Positions 9,662-19,700 of a DNA stretch of 64,000 nt are shown here, in pieces. Position numbers and translations under genes: made by a program. Numbering within the stretch: position 1 is the stretch's first letter; each line of letters begins with the position of its first letter. This DNA comes from Legionella birminghamensis (GTDB taxonomy: Bacteria; Pseudomonadota; Gammaproteobacteria; Legionellales; Legionellaceae), in NCBI RefSeq assembly GCF_900452515.1, contig NZ_UGNW01000001.1, positions 1,922,001 through 1,986,000 of the forward strand, read 5' to 3'. The notes under the pieces were generated by a model. It saw nothing but the letters and a program-made list of their open reading frames with translations, had not been told where the DNA came from and did no database searches.

Positions 9662-10921
9662 CTAGGACAGCAATGAATTTTCTGGCACTAAATCATTGAC
9701 GGTCGCTTCAATCTTCTCATTCACCACCTTAGCCACACAGGAATCCGACCAGACGTTTAAGGATGTTTCCAGCATGTCTATCAGGCTATAAAAAGGTAAT
9801 ATAAGCCACATCAGCGTAATGGGTACATTCATGCTGGCGAGAAGACTGGCGCTAAGAAAAAAGCAGCCCATGGGCACACCGGCATTTCCAATGGCAGCAA
9901 CTGTTGAAATCACAATCCATAAAGCCATCATTGGCAATGTAATTTCCATTCCATGATTCTGCATCAGATAAATAACTGTCGTAAAAATAAAAGCAGCGCA
10001 TCCGTTCATGTTCAGGCTGGTGCAAAGCGGCAGCACAAAACGGCTGACTTGCGGTTTCACATTCAGATTTTTTTCAGCGGTTTCCATAGTTACCGGTAAG
10101 GTACCAACCGACGACTTGGAGAAAAAAGCCACTGACAATGCCGGTAACATTCCGCGAAGGGCTGCGAAAGGTTTAATTCCCTGGCTTTTTAGCCACAAAG
10201 GCAGAACAACCAGCCCCTGGATTAAATTGGCTAATACGATAATTAATAAATAACCGCCGAGACCGCGAATGGATTGCCCTTCCCGTAATTGAACCACTGT
10301 GCTGGTTATAAAACCATACAAACCGAGAGGGATTATTTTAATCACCCAGCCAGTTATCACCATGAACAGGCCATGAGCCCCACGAAAAAACGCAGTAATC
10401 GTCTGGCGAGGTTCCTGTTCAGGGATATAGCGAATGGCAATACCGGTTACGATTCCCAGCAGCAAAACACCCATAACCTGATGATCCAGAAATGGTGCAA
10501 AAATGGTTGAGGGAATCAAACTGCTTATATGGTCAAAATAAGAAGACTGGTTCGGTATGAGACCAGTCATTTTTGCCGCGGGGGCGTTAATCATGCTCGG
10601 TTGAATAAGGAGATAGAGGAGGCAACTAATTGCAGCAGCAATTACAGTAGTCACCAAAGTATAGGTCATAGCCCTTTGCCATACCCTCTTCATTGCCCCA
10701 TCTGCACGATAGCTTGTCAAGGTAACAATTATTGAAAGTGCGATAATGGGCAAGCTAATGCATTTGAATATACGGATGAATACATCTGCAATAAATAAAC
10801 CTAGCGGCTTTAACCCCGGGATATCGGAAAGCCCACTGAATATCCCAAGAACGATCATTAAAGTATAGAGAAATGGGGTACTTAATAAAAATTTGCGGGT
10901 TGACGGCTGGATAAAAGGCAT
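9662..10921 (-). CDS. dicarboxylate/amino acid:cation symporter (DAACS family)
   Basis: Inner-membrane secondary transporter of 419 residues with the GltP/GltPh-like pattern of eight helices and two re-entrant hairpins. Seen: an HP1-type serine stretch FFSKSSVGTLPVTME and the helix-7 segment LNMNGCAAF, where glutamate and C4-dicarboxylate carriers have NMDGT. The Asp-to-Asn and Thr-to-Cys changes make the substrate and coupling ion uncertain. HP2 is recognisable as GNAGVPMGCFFLSASLL. GAGGT lies seven bases before the ATG. It stands alone, convergent with dapE. Confidence 0.85.
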   Translation of the reverse strand: MPFIQPSTRKFLLSTPFLYTLMIVLGIFSGLSDIPGLKPLGLFIADVFIRIFKCISLPIIALSIIVTLTSYRADGAMKRVWQRAMTYTLVTTVIAAAISCLLYLLIQPSMINAPAAKMTGLIPNQSSYFDHISSLIPSTIFAPFLDHQVMGVLLLGIVTGIAIRYIPEQEPRQTITAFFRGAHGLFMVITGWVIKIIPLGLYGFITSTVVQLREGQSIRGLGGYLLIIVLANLIQGLVVLPLWLKSQGIKPFAALRGMLPALSVAFFSKSSVGTLPVTMETAEKNLNVKPQVSRFVLPLCTSLNMNGCAAFIFTTVIYLMQNHGMEITLPMMALWIVISTVAAIGNAGVPMGCFFLSASLLASMNVPITLMWLILPFYSLIDMLETSLNVWSDSCVAKVVNEKIEATVNDLVPENSLLS

Positions 10922-11204
10922 GTTCGGACCTCTGATAGATAACGATTAATCATGAAAAGAAATTACAGAATTCAGCAGCAACAACAGCGACAGCAATAAT
11001 TATTTTTACTGGCTGAAAACTGAAAATTTCTGATTATGTTTAAATCGTTCATACCCACCGTTGTTTATTTTTTATACATTGAGAGCATATTTTAACACAA
11101 GCCACACCAAAAACAAGCCCCTTTGGTTAGAATCTTAATCGTCTTTTTAAGCCCAGTGAAGAATCCAGATCTATTCCCGAAGCATTGCTCTACCTCAATG
11201 ACGA
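10922..11204. other. intergenic stretch with no recognised feature
   Basis: A+T-rich spacer between two minus-strand genes, downstream of the glycosidase and so 5' of the transporter gene. It contains only a 15-codon open frame (10952-10999) with a glutamine run, on the plus strand and with no gene to control, which I do not call. Confidence 0.5.
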
Positions 11205-12269
11205 TTAGGCTGCGCAAACCTGTTTTTGCTTTAAATCGACGATGCGTTGAAAGGCTTGCTCAATACGGCTTATAGGGATCGCACCATTGCTTACCTGGCG
11301 TTCTATTTTATCAATCACTTCCTGAGCCGTTATTGTTCCCAGTTGATTAGCCACAATAAGCATATCTGCCCCTGCATTGATAGTTAATGCCAGTGCTTCA
11401 TCCATACTAAAATGTTGACTAATCGCATGCATCTGTAAATCATCACTGATAATAATTCCCTGATAACCAAATTGCTCACGTAATAAATGGCTTAATATAG
11501 GCCTGGAAAGAGTTGCCGGTAAACCGGAGGGATCCAATTGACGGTTTATCACATGCGCCGTCATAACCATTGCCGGAGAAAACTCAGACTGCTTCAATAA
11601 CTGGTAAGGTCTAAGCTCTTCGGTTGTAAAGCTTTCCGATACGTCAACGAATCCCTTATGCGTATCAGCGGCGGCACTTCCATGCCCGGGAAAATGTTTG
11701 TAGCAGCAATGGATGCCATATTCAGAAAATATCTCAATAAACTCCAGGGCAAATTGATTCACTTTATCGGGATTCCCGGAAAAGCAGCGGCCAAGCGGGC
11801 CAATGATTCCTTCATGGGGATTAATATTTAAATCGACTACCGGGGCAAAATTTAAATTAAATCCAAGGTTTTGAAGCATTTTCGCCATATTACTCAAGAT
11901 GCTTCTGCGTTCTTTGCTGTCTAACTGAGCCAGGTGCTCTGGACTGACGGTATAAGCAGCTCCAGAAATGGACTTAAACCTGTCGACAGCACCCCCTTCA
12001 TAATCTACGGCAATAATCAGATCCATCCCTTGCTGCCCTGCTATGGACTGACTTGAATAACTTTTTAACTTCTGGGTAAGCTGCCTGATCTGCTCTTGAT
12101 TCACCAGATTCTTGCCTGCTTTCTTCTGCATCAAATCATAATCAAACAATAAAACGCCACCCAAACCCTCTTGAGCCAGCCAGGGATAAACGGGATGATT
12201 TTCGTTCAACTTACAGCCGGAAAATCCCATAATAAGCATTTGAGCAATTTTCTGTCGTAAATCAAACAA
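11205..12269 (-). CDS. glycoside hydrolase family 3, NagZ-like beta-N-acetylhexosaminidase
   Basis: Predicted to remove N-acetylglucosamine from anhydromuropeptides during peptidoglycan recycling, in the cytoplasm. Seen in 354 residues: VDYEGGAVDRF (substrate-binding loop), FAPVVDLN, the catalytic His/Asp loop KHFPGHGSAAADTHKG near residue 188, and IISDDLQMHAIS containing the likely nucleophile Asp near residue 275. There is no signal peptide, which fits NagZ and not secreted GH3 enzymes. GGAG lies before the ATG. The gene is monocistronic. Confidence 0.85.
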   Translation of the reverse strand: MFDLRQKIAQMLIMGFSGCKLNENHPVYPWLAQEGLGGVLLFDYDLMQKKAGKNLVNQEQIRQLTQKLKSYSSQSIAGQQGMDLIIAVDYEGGAVDRFKSISGAAYTVSPEHLAQLDSKERRSILSNMAKMLQNLGFNLNFAPVVDLNINPHEGIIGPLGRCFSGNPDKVNQFALEFIEIFSEYGIHCCYKHFPGHGSAAADTHKGFVDVSESFTTEELRPYQLLKQSEFSPAMVMTAHVINRQLDPSGLPATLSRPILSHLLREQFGYQGIIISDDLQMHAISQHFSMDEALALTINAGADMLIVANQLGTITAQEVIDKIERQVSNGAIPISRIEQAFQRIVDLKQKQVCAA

Positions 12270-12422
12270 GTGTGTCTCCTGGATTTTTTTTTTGGATATT
12301 ACACAATAGCCTGTGGGATGACCAGAAACTTTAAACGTTTCCTAGATTACAACCTCAAGCACTGATGACTTTTTATCCATTTATGTTACTATTCAGCCAC
12401 TAATATTAGTATCCATATTTAA

Positions 12423-14954
12423 ATGACCCTTTTAGAGCAATCACCCCATATCCTGGCCAGACTATATCTTTGGCACAAGCCTTTCAATGAACTCGTAGCC
12501 TACCGCCCAATTAATCACAATACCTGCCAGGCAGCAGATCTTGTTTTATTTTCAAGAGATGGTGCCGAATCCATTCGCCTGCAGGAAATTTTTCTTGAAC
12601 AATGGGCTGCGCTAACTCCGGAAGTTTTAAGAACAAGGATTAACACAAGCCTCATATCTTATTTGAGACGGCATATACACTACAAAACGGTGAGTTTACG
12701 GTATCGTTTTCTCGGCATGATTGTACTGGCAGCTTTCCATAACATTCATCTTGAGATTGATGATGAATTATTTAAGCAGCTCAGTAGCCGATTATTTGCC
12801 GGCATATTTCAGCAGCAAACATTAAAACCACTGCATATGGTATTTAACTATTTAAGCTCCAATCAGATAAAATCCATAAGCGTTTCTATAAGAGACATAT
12901 TGGAAAATGAAAAGCATTATGATTATGATACGGCACTATTCCACCTTACCGCCCTGGCACCCAAACTTCCGCAAGACTCCCTATTATCGTTTCTGCCATT
13001 TCTGGTTGACGGCTTAGCAACCTCCTCTGAAAGAACCCGCACATTTGTCATCGAATGCTTAAAAGCTTTTGTTTCAAAATTAACTACTAAACACCAACTG
13101 GCCCTATGCAGTAGACTGTTAAGCAATTTACAGGGTTCAATGATTTCACCTTCCAGCATTTATCAATGCCTGGGAAGTTTCGAATCCTTATTATCACCAT
13201 CGGTTCGCCGTGTAATCATTCCCCAAATATTGCAGGAAATGAGAACACATCAAACTGCCAATCGCCAGCATCTAATCCAGTGCAATGTGATGTTTACTTC
13301 CAGCTTCACCAAAGCGGAGCAAGATCAATTATTTATGGTTTTACTTGCCAATTTAAAATGTGGTGATGAAAATCGTCGTATCCATACACTTCAGGAAATT
13401 GATTCGTTAAAACACCTATCCAGTCCATTTGTCTCACGTGTCATTCCATTCATTACCAATAAATTGATGGATAACTCCGTATTATGCCGTCAATTGGCTC
13501 AAACCTTATTAGTCAGACTGGCGCCGGGGCTTAAGAAAAAAATACTCAACAGGCAAGCGGTTCGGCTGGGTAATATATTGAATAGCAATCAATCCAGCAT
13601 TCTTGACGCAATTCATTGTGCAGGACAGCTCGCGCCCTTGCTGGAAGACGAAGAGATGAATGATATCTGCAGTAAATTAATCTGCAAACTCAGTCCGGAA
13701 AATCAATTGTGCCGGCCTGCTCTCAAAGTACTTGCTTCCCTGTTACCCAGACTCCATGATCAAAATAATGATATGCTGATGCAGAAGTTATTCCAAATGC
13801 TTCATTCAAATGCGTATCCAATAATACTTGATGGTCTGAAATTATGCGCTTATAAGTTTTCAACTCACATAGCCCCGGAAGTTAAGCAGCGGCTATTAGA
13901 ACTTTGGCATTCAGATGATTTTTACGCGCGAAGATGCAGGCCACAAATTCTGGACTGTCTGGGTGCCTGCCATTCTGTTTTATCAAGAGACGAAATTATC
14001 TCGCTAACAAGAGAAGCCATCGAAATGACTGAAGATGAACGCCAACTGCATGTTGTCGTCAGTATTATTAATTTTTTGACTATTTTAAAAGATAAAATGG
14101 ATACAGATACCCTCAATCGGGTTATCAACCAATGGGCAGGCAGTTTAAGCCATCGGTGGTCAACTAATGCAGAGGAACTGGAATATGTGTTTCCCATCCG
14201 CCAGTCCATATTACAGTTTATTAGCAATGTTGCGCCTCTTCTGACTGTTCCCCAGGCTAACAGGCTGGGAGAGATTCTATTGCGTGAATCCCATACCCAC
14301 TCAAGCCAGGAAACTGCTTCTGTTTTTTTCGCTTTAGCTCAACAATTAAGTAGTCCTGATAGTTTGAAATTATTACTTGGACTCATGAATACAGCGCATG
14401 AATTAAATGCTTACACGGGTTTAAAATCACCGCTTTGTTTAAAATTAATTTATCCCCTACTGCGGCAAGAGGAAGCGGACAATGTAATGCGAATAATTAT
14501 TGCCAAAACAGAGAGTAAGAACCCATGCGAACGTTTTCAGGCAGCCAATTATTTTAATCATCTGTTGACGATTCTCAGCCCTCAGCAAATTGAAAGATTA
14601 CTGCCTTTTATTTATAAGGGATTAACTGATGAAAAGCCTTACACCTATCTTCAGAGCCTTAAAACACTGGAGTGGATTCAATTAAATACGGCTATTAATC
14701 TGGAAGTAGTTTTAACGGCAGGGTTTAACAATATGTTATTACACAAGCCAGGCAGGGATTCAAAGCTTGCAGCCACTATGGAGCCAGCATGCAATCTGCT
14801 GGTAAATAACATTCCCGGTCAGATTGATACCAGTGAAGAACTGTCTTCAACCGGTATTTTTATGAAGTGTTTTATTGAAACGCTTGAAAAAACCCGGCAT
14901 TTGCTGACTCCGGCATGTAAAATGGACGAAACTGGCAGCCAAATGTCCCCTTGA
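12423..14954 (+). CDS. HEAT/ARM-like alpha-solenoid protein, function unknown
   Basis: The 843-residue protein is almost wholly helical, with recurring helix pairs such as LLSFLPFLVDGLATSSERTR, VIPFITNKLMDNSVLCRQLAQ and LLPFIYKGLTDEKPYTYLQSL. These have the spacing of HEAT-like repeats. There is no signal peptide, membrane helix or enzymatic motif. A long solenoid of this kind usually binds proteins. It could be a Dot/Icm effector that uses its repeats on a host target, but no defined secretion signal can be read by eye. No good ribosome-binding site is seen before the ATG. A hairpin follows at 15010-15030. Confidence 0.72.
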   Translation: MTLLEQSPHILARLYLWHKPFNELVAYRPINHNTCQAADLVLFSRDGAESIRLQEIFLEQWAALTPEVLRTRINTSLISYLRRHIHYKTVSLRYRFLGMIVLAAFHNIHLEIDDELFKQLSSRLFAGIFQQQTLKPLHMVFNYLSSNQIKSISVSIRDILENEKHYDYDTALFHLTALAPKLPQDSLLSFLPFLVDGLATSSERTRTFVIECLKAFVSKLTTKHQLALCSRLLSNLQGSMISPSSIYQCLGSFESLLSPSVRRVIIPQILQEMRTHQTANRQHLIQCNVMFTSSFTKAEQDQLFMVLLANLKCGDENRRIHTLQEIDSLKHLSSPFVSRVIPFITNKLMDNSVLCRQLAQTLLVRLAPGLKKKILNRQAVRLGNILNSNQSSILDAIHCAGQLAPLLEDEEMNDICSKLICKLSPENQLCRPALKVLASLLPRLHDQNNDMLMQKLFQMLHSNAYPIILDGLKLCAYKFSTHIAPEVKQRLLELWHSDDFYARRCRPQILDCLGACHSVLSRDEIISLTREAIEMTEDERQLHVVVSIINFLTILKDKMDTDTLNRVINQWAGSLSHRWSTNAEELEYVFPIRQSILQFISNVAPLLTVPQANRLGEILLRESHTHSSQETASVFFALAQQLSSPDSLKLLLGLMNTAHELNAYTGLKSPLCLKLIYPLLRQEEADNVMRIIIAKTESKNPCERFQAANYFNHLLTILSPQQIERLLPFIYKGLTDEKPYTYLQSLKTLEWIQLNTAINLEVVLTAGFNNMLLHKPGRDSKLAATMEPACNLLVNNIPGQIDTSEELSSTGIFMKCFIETLEKTRHLLTPACKMDETGSQMSP

Positions 14955-15009
14955 GACAGAGCAATTTTTCTGATGAATAAAAGTAATACAATCACCATCC
15001 TATTTTGGT

Positions 15010-15030
15010 TACCGCGCATAAAGCGCGGTA
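15010..15030. terminator. perfect hairpin between convergent genes
   Basis: TACCGCGC (15010-15017) pairs perfectly with GCGCGGTA (15023-15030) around ATAAA, then CGTAGG. It lies between two convergent genes and may act on both transcripts. There is no T run. Confidence 0.5.
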
Positions 15031-15082
15031 CGTAGGCCCTTATAAGAGGAATGTATAATTCTGTGAAGGCAAACGCGTGATC

Positions 15083-16411
15083 TCAATGCACCTCACTTCG
15101 GAACTGATATCCTTCTTGACGGGCGACCATTTGGCCTTGGCGCTCAGTCACACTCACCCAATGTGTTTCAGGCGGCAGCATGGAGGGCAGATCGGCTATT
15201 TTTACCAGTTCGGTTGAAATTGCAGGACCTTGCCCTTCCTGGTTTCCAGGCAGATTTTGCCAACGCAGCATCATTGTACCTTCATGCAAGCCGGTAGTAC
15301 TTATCCAGTTATATACGCCGGGATCCTGCAATGAAACCACGAAACGGTACCGGCCATCGGTGTCAGCCATTGCTTGGTGATTGTCAAGGCTGCAGAGGTT
15401 ATTTTGTGGATCAATGGTGATTGTCCATGGTCCTGTTGCAGGCGCAATAAAATAATCTGCTCCCCCCATATCCACAGTTAACAGCAGCGCTTCATCGTCT
15501 TCAATTTTAAAATGCCCGAATGAACTCGCCTGGCTAACCAATGTCCCCAGATCATCTGACTGTTCAGGTTGCTTAAAGGTATTCACTGCGTTTAATTTGG
15601 TTTTAATCCCCAAGGCGCCCACTCCATAGAAAAAAATGGACTCGCCTAAATTTTTGATCGCTGACAAATATATTTTGGTATCCGACTGGGGTGCTTTACC
15701 CGAGATATCATCAAGGACTTCAACAGATAAGCTGTCCGGCTTCTGAACTTGCCAATCACCCAGGGTATTGCGCACAAAAAGTTGAACCGCGTCATTACTG
15801 GATTGAATGTGGTTAATACGGCCATTCGCCGGATCACTGTCAACGGTGATTTCATACTCTCCATCCGCATCAATCTGCAACTCGCTATTCTTAAGCAGGG
15901 CAACTGTCCCCTGGGAGTTTGGATTGCTGATTAAAGAAAAGGTGGCATCGGCCAACCCCTCCGGCGCTCGGTGTCCGTGAATTTTATAATGCAGAGAACC
16001 ATCAATTGGTATAATACGGTAAATAACGTCAGGGTTATCATAACTGTATCTGCCGCCTGGAACATTCATGCCGAACCATTGCCGCGGCCCGGTATCCACC
16101 CAATAGACTTTCGGAAAATAGGGATCGCTGTTTACCGCTTTTTGTATGGAACTGAATACCAGCTCATCAATCATTGACTTCAAAAGGGGTGTGGCCTCAG
16201 CGCTGACAAATAAGCCATAGGCAAGAGTGTATACGGCTTTGGCTTTTATACGGAGCAAGCCAAAAGAATGATTCTGGTAGATGCTGATAGCTTTCTCATC
16301 CAGCAGTCTCTGATCCTCAGTCGCTAAAGGGTTGCCCGCATAAAGGGGAAAAGTTAATGCAAGGGAAGTTAAACAAAGCGCCGATCTTTTCAGAGATATA
16401 AAAATGTCCAT
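15083..16411 (-). CDS. exported protein of unknown function
   Basis: A 442-residue protein with a clear N-terminal signal peptide (basic start, hydrophobic LCLTSLALTFPL, then an Ala-containing site YAGNPLA), so it is exported. The mature part begins with a helical region, then a beta-rich part with Gly/Pro-rich segments (WFGMNVPGGRYSYDNPDVIY; IIPIDGSLHYKIHGHR). The phrase pattern resembles periplasmic proteins of the DUF1214 type, but I am not certain of this. AAGGA precedes the ATG. Repeat element A lies immediately upstream, so transcription from further upstream would pass through the hairpins. Confidence 0.72.
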   Translation of the reverse strand: MDIFISLKRSALCLTSLALTFPLYAGNPLATEDQRLLDEKAISIYQNHSFGLLRIKAKAVYTLAYGLFVSAEATPLLKSMIDELVFSSIQKAVNSDPYFPKVYWVDTGPRQWFGMNVPGGRYSYDNPDVIYRIIPIDGSLHYKIHGHRAPEGLADATFSLISNPNSQGTVALLKNSELQIDADGEYEITVDSDPANGRINHIQSSNDAVQLFVRNTLGDWQVQKPDSLSVEVLDDISGKAPQSDTKIYLSAIKNLGESIFFYGVGALGIKTKLNAVNTFKQPEQSDDLGTLVSQASSFGHFKIEDDEALLLTVDMGGADYFIAPATGPWTITIDPQNNLCSLDNHQAMADTDGRYRFVVSLQDPGVYNWISTTGLHEGTMMLRWQNLPGNQEGQGPAISTELVKIADLPSMLPPETHWVSVTERQGQMVARQEGYQFRSEVH

Positions 16412-16480
16412 AGATGTTCCTTATCAAATTAACCTGTTCAACTTAGCATGCCGCATTAGGATAGGGAAGCGTTGATAGCC

Positions 16481-16741
16481 TCCGAACCCCCGCGGCAAAC
16501 TCTCCCGAATCCCCGCGGCTGCGACCGCGGGGCCCATATCTGGTGGCCGAACACTCTCCTCAGATCACAAACAAGTTTGTAAACATTATCCTTAATATGC
16601 AAGACTGATATTCTAAATAAGCTTGGTGTGGGCCCCGCGGTCGCAGCCGCGGGGATTCGGAGCGGGGAACATTTGTGTAGATATCTATGGAACCCGCGGT
16701 ATTCGCCGCGGAGATTCGGGATGGGATGCACCGCGGGGATT
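16481..16741. repeat. composite inverted-repeat element, copy A
   Basis: Two perfect 32-bp inverted arms (16505-16536 and 16629-16660) enclose a 92-bp A+T-rich core. Each arm contains CCCCGCGG and CCGCGGGG around a 6-base loop and can fold alone. A further partial arm lies at 16481-16504. To the right are the conserved tail ACATTTGTGTAGATATCTAT (16669-16688) and two more partial hairpins ending at 16741. The last part of the element is translated as the C-terminus of the SecA-like gene. The right half of the core matches copy E closely (ATTCTAAATAAGCTTGGTG here, ATTCTCAATAGGCTTAGTG there). Confidence 0.9.
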
Positions 16742-19700
16742 ATCTGACCCACGCCTTGCATCAAAAAAAGCACAGCGCCCCGTCATTCCACCAGGGCTTT
16801 GCCGATTTTTTATCGCCAATGCCGATTCAAGGCAAGTATTCAAAACAGAAGCATTCGCTTTGTCCTTCTTTTTAGATGAGGAAATTTTCTTCAATTGATC
16901 AATGGTCAAATCGTCTTTTGCCATATCCACTGTCTTGGCCATTACAGGACTTAAGCCTTCGATTAGCTCGTCTGCAGTTGGCTTGCCTGAAACCGCAGTA
17001 GCTAATTGAATCGACTTGCTGATTGTATTCTGCAAGCGGCTATTGCCAAAAAAGTGTAATGGTTTGAAAGCCTGTCGGTTAGTTGCAACATCCTGCTCGG
17101 CAATTTCAATCTGGATTTCAGATAAACACTTAACAATGGCATCTGTATTTTCAGCTCTATTAATCTCCTCTTTAATGGTTTTTACCCAGGATTTCCGGCT
17201 AGCATTAATAAACCAGCTGCATTCAAGATACTCATTTAAAAGACTCAGAGTAGCTGCCCTCACCTGCTCGGTTTCCTGCTGACAAGAAATGTTGGCAAGC
17301 GCATGAAATGTTAATAAATACCCCTCATTGCACGCGATTTTGCTTAATTGGCTTTCAAAGCCAAACCAGCGTTGTGCAAAGCTGGTCTCTTTCGTGTGAT
17401 TTTGTAAAAACTCACTGATGAATTCTTTATGAGCCTCTACAATGACTTCCTTTGTAAGTTTGCAAGTTACCAGATACTTCGCATACTCCTGGGTAAGTTC
17501 AAAATAATTATTTTTTTGTAAATTAGAAAAAAGTAAAGCGAGCTTTTTCTTCACTTGCGCCCTGGTTTCCTCAGGATTTTCATTTTCTGAAGTGAATTGA
17601 AGCATTTGATAGGCAATATCAACCGGAGGTGTACACTCTTTCAGTTCAAGGGGTTTCTCATAAACATAATAACTTTCCCTGATAGGATAACGACTATCCA
17701 AATGTGTTTTTAACCCATCAATCGTAACTACCGGTACTGATTCTATTACCTCTCTTCCCATCATTTGCTGAAACGCAACTAAAACCTCATTCAGAAATAC
17801 CTCTTTATTGTAGGAGGAAGTGTGCCTAATTTCTCTGAAACGAAACTCGGTCATCGAGCTGAAATCAGCCCATGCCTCTCTATAGAAGCGAGTCTTCCCA
17901 TGCGTAAATTGCTTATCAGAAAGCGCTTCAATCCTGCTAAAAAAATAACCAATAATATCATATAGCTCTTCATTAACATTTCTTTCCACAGCAGCAGTTG
18001 CATCAAGCTCAGCCTGAATCGCTTCAATAGATTTTCCGCCTAACTCGCTTCTATTGAAATAAAAATGCACTTCGCCAGCTGAGCCCTGCCGCCCTGTTCG
18101 TCCGCTCTTTTGTCCCATCCCCCGAACTGAGTCGACGTAGGTATGCCAGACATTCAGACCAATGTTTTTGTTGTAGTGAATATCAGTGTTCCTACCCAGG
18201 GCAGAAGTTGAAATGGTAATCATTCCAGGAAGCCCGGCATTTTTAATAAAATCTTCCTCCCTTCCAATACCGGTATATAACTGAAGGGGAAACGCTTTAG
18301 GATTTTTTGCCTGCAAGGCATTGAAAAACCTTGTAGCGGTTTCAATATCTTTAAAGAAAACAAGGCTAGGGGCTGTATTTTCATTCAAGTCCCTGGCAGT
18401 TAAATCCTGCATTAACTGAGCAAATTGTGTTTGCTCATTTTCGTAAAACCGGGGAGAAAACCAGCTCAGTTGCTGTTTTTGATGAGGAACTGCTTTTCCA
18501 AATTCGAAGCCATACTTTGAGGTTTGCTCTTCCACTTCAGTTGTTGATCCCACTGTTCCTGAAGACCCCCAGATATACCCCTTCTTGCGCCGATACCTAT
18601 CGATAAAATTCTTATTATTGGACGAGATAATGGTTTTATGAAGCGGTTCGATGACGAACTCTTCGCTGTTACGCTCCTTATTTAGGCGCGCGTACAAAAG
18701 TTGCTGCATTCCATTACCAAAAACGGAGTCTGGACTGGTTTTACCATCCTTCATCAGAATTTTAGTAACCCGGGAGCGAAACTCAACCCCATTAATCAGT
18801 TTCTTCTCATATCCTTCCGGGATCACATAGTCAAAATTTTCTTTTAATAAAAAATTAACGCTAAGCGCTGATTCCAGCCAGGACAAATATTGATAATCAT
18901 TTAATTTATCCACAAACCTGACTGGTTTCTTTAACTCCATGCCTTTCGCTTTCAGATACACTTTGAGGTTATCAATATCTTCTGCGGCAGTAGTTTTTGA
19001 GTTGTCCAGAAAACCGCTTTGGGTTACAAATTCATTAATGGCATAGTAAATCCATTCCTGTCCATAACTTATGCCGCTCCCATCTGGGGTAGCAAGACGA
19101 TTAATTACGCGGTTATTTAGTATGGAATCATCCGATTCATTCACTACCAGTGAAACACGCGTATCTTCTGACTCGATTTCAAGCCCCTGCACCTTGCACT
19201 TTGCAAAGAATAATGAAAGTTGGGCAACGGTGCTGAAGTTCACTCCGGCAGTTTGAAATGAAGTGGTCGAAGATATAGAACTAATTGCAGTTTCCGAACA
19301 GGGAATGCCGAGCAGTTGAAAGAATGGACCATAATTCACAATATCTCGTTGGGCATCCACCAACGAAGAAGTTGTAACATCAACCCGGTCAGAATCTAGC
19401 CATAACAGAGCGGCCTTCATTGAGTCGGAAAGGCTTTTTCCTTGTCCGGTATCAATATTGGAGATAAAATCCCCCTCATGCATCATCGCATCGATTAGGG
19501 CGATAATCTGCGTCGAATAAGGGAACTCCCCTGTTGCACGGTACATGGCTTCACGCATTAATCCCAAGGCCAATAAGCGCTTCTGGAAGGGACTAACCGA
19601 AGCAATAGCGCCTCGCTTTAAATCAAGAAAACAATGCTGCAATTCTTTATTACTTAATTCTTTCGCCGCCTTGTTATTATAAACCGGCAGCTCCTTACCA

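Noticed and set aside
10952-10999. 15-codon open frame with a Gln run, resembling a leader peptide
   Set aside because: No ribosome-binding site and no plus-strand gene downstream that it could control.
16456-16898. Open frames of 62-105 residues over repeat element A
   Set aside because: They run through inverted hairpins and the antisense of neighbouring genes; composition is that of the repeat.
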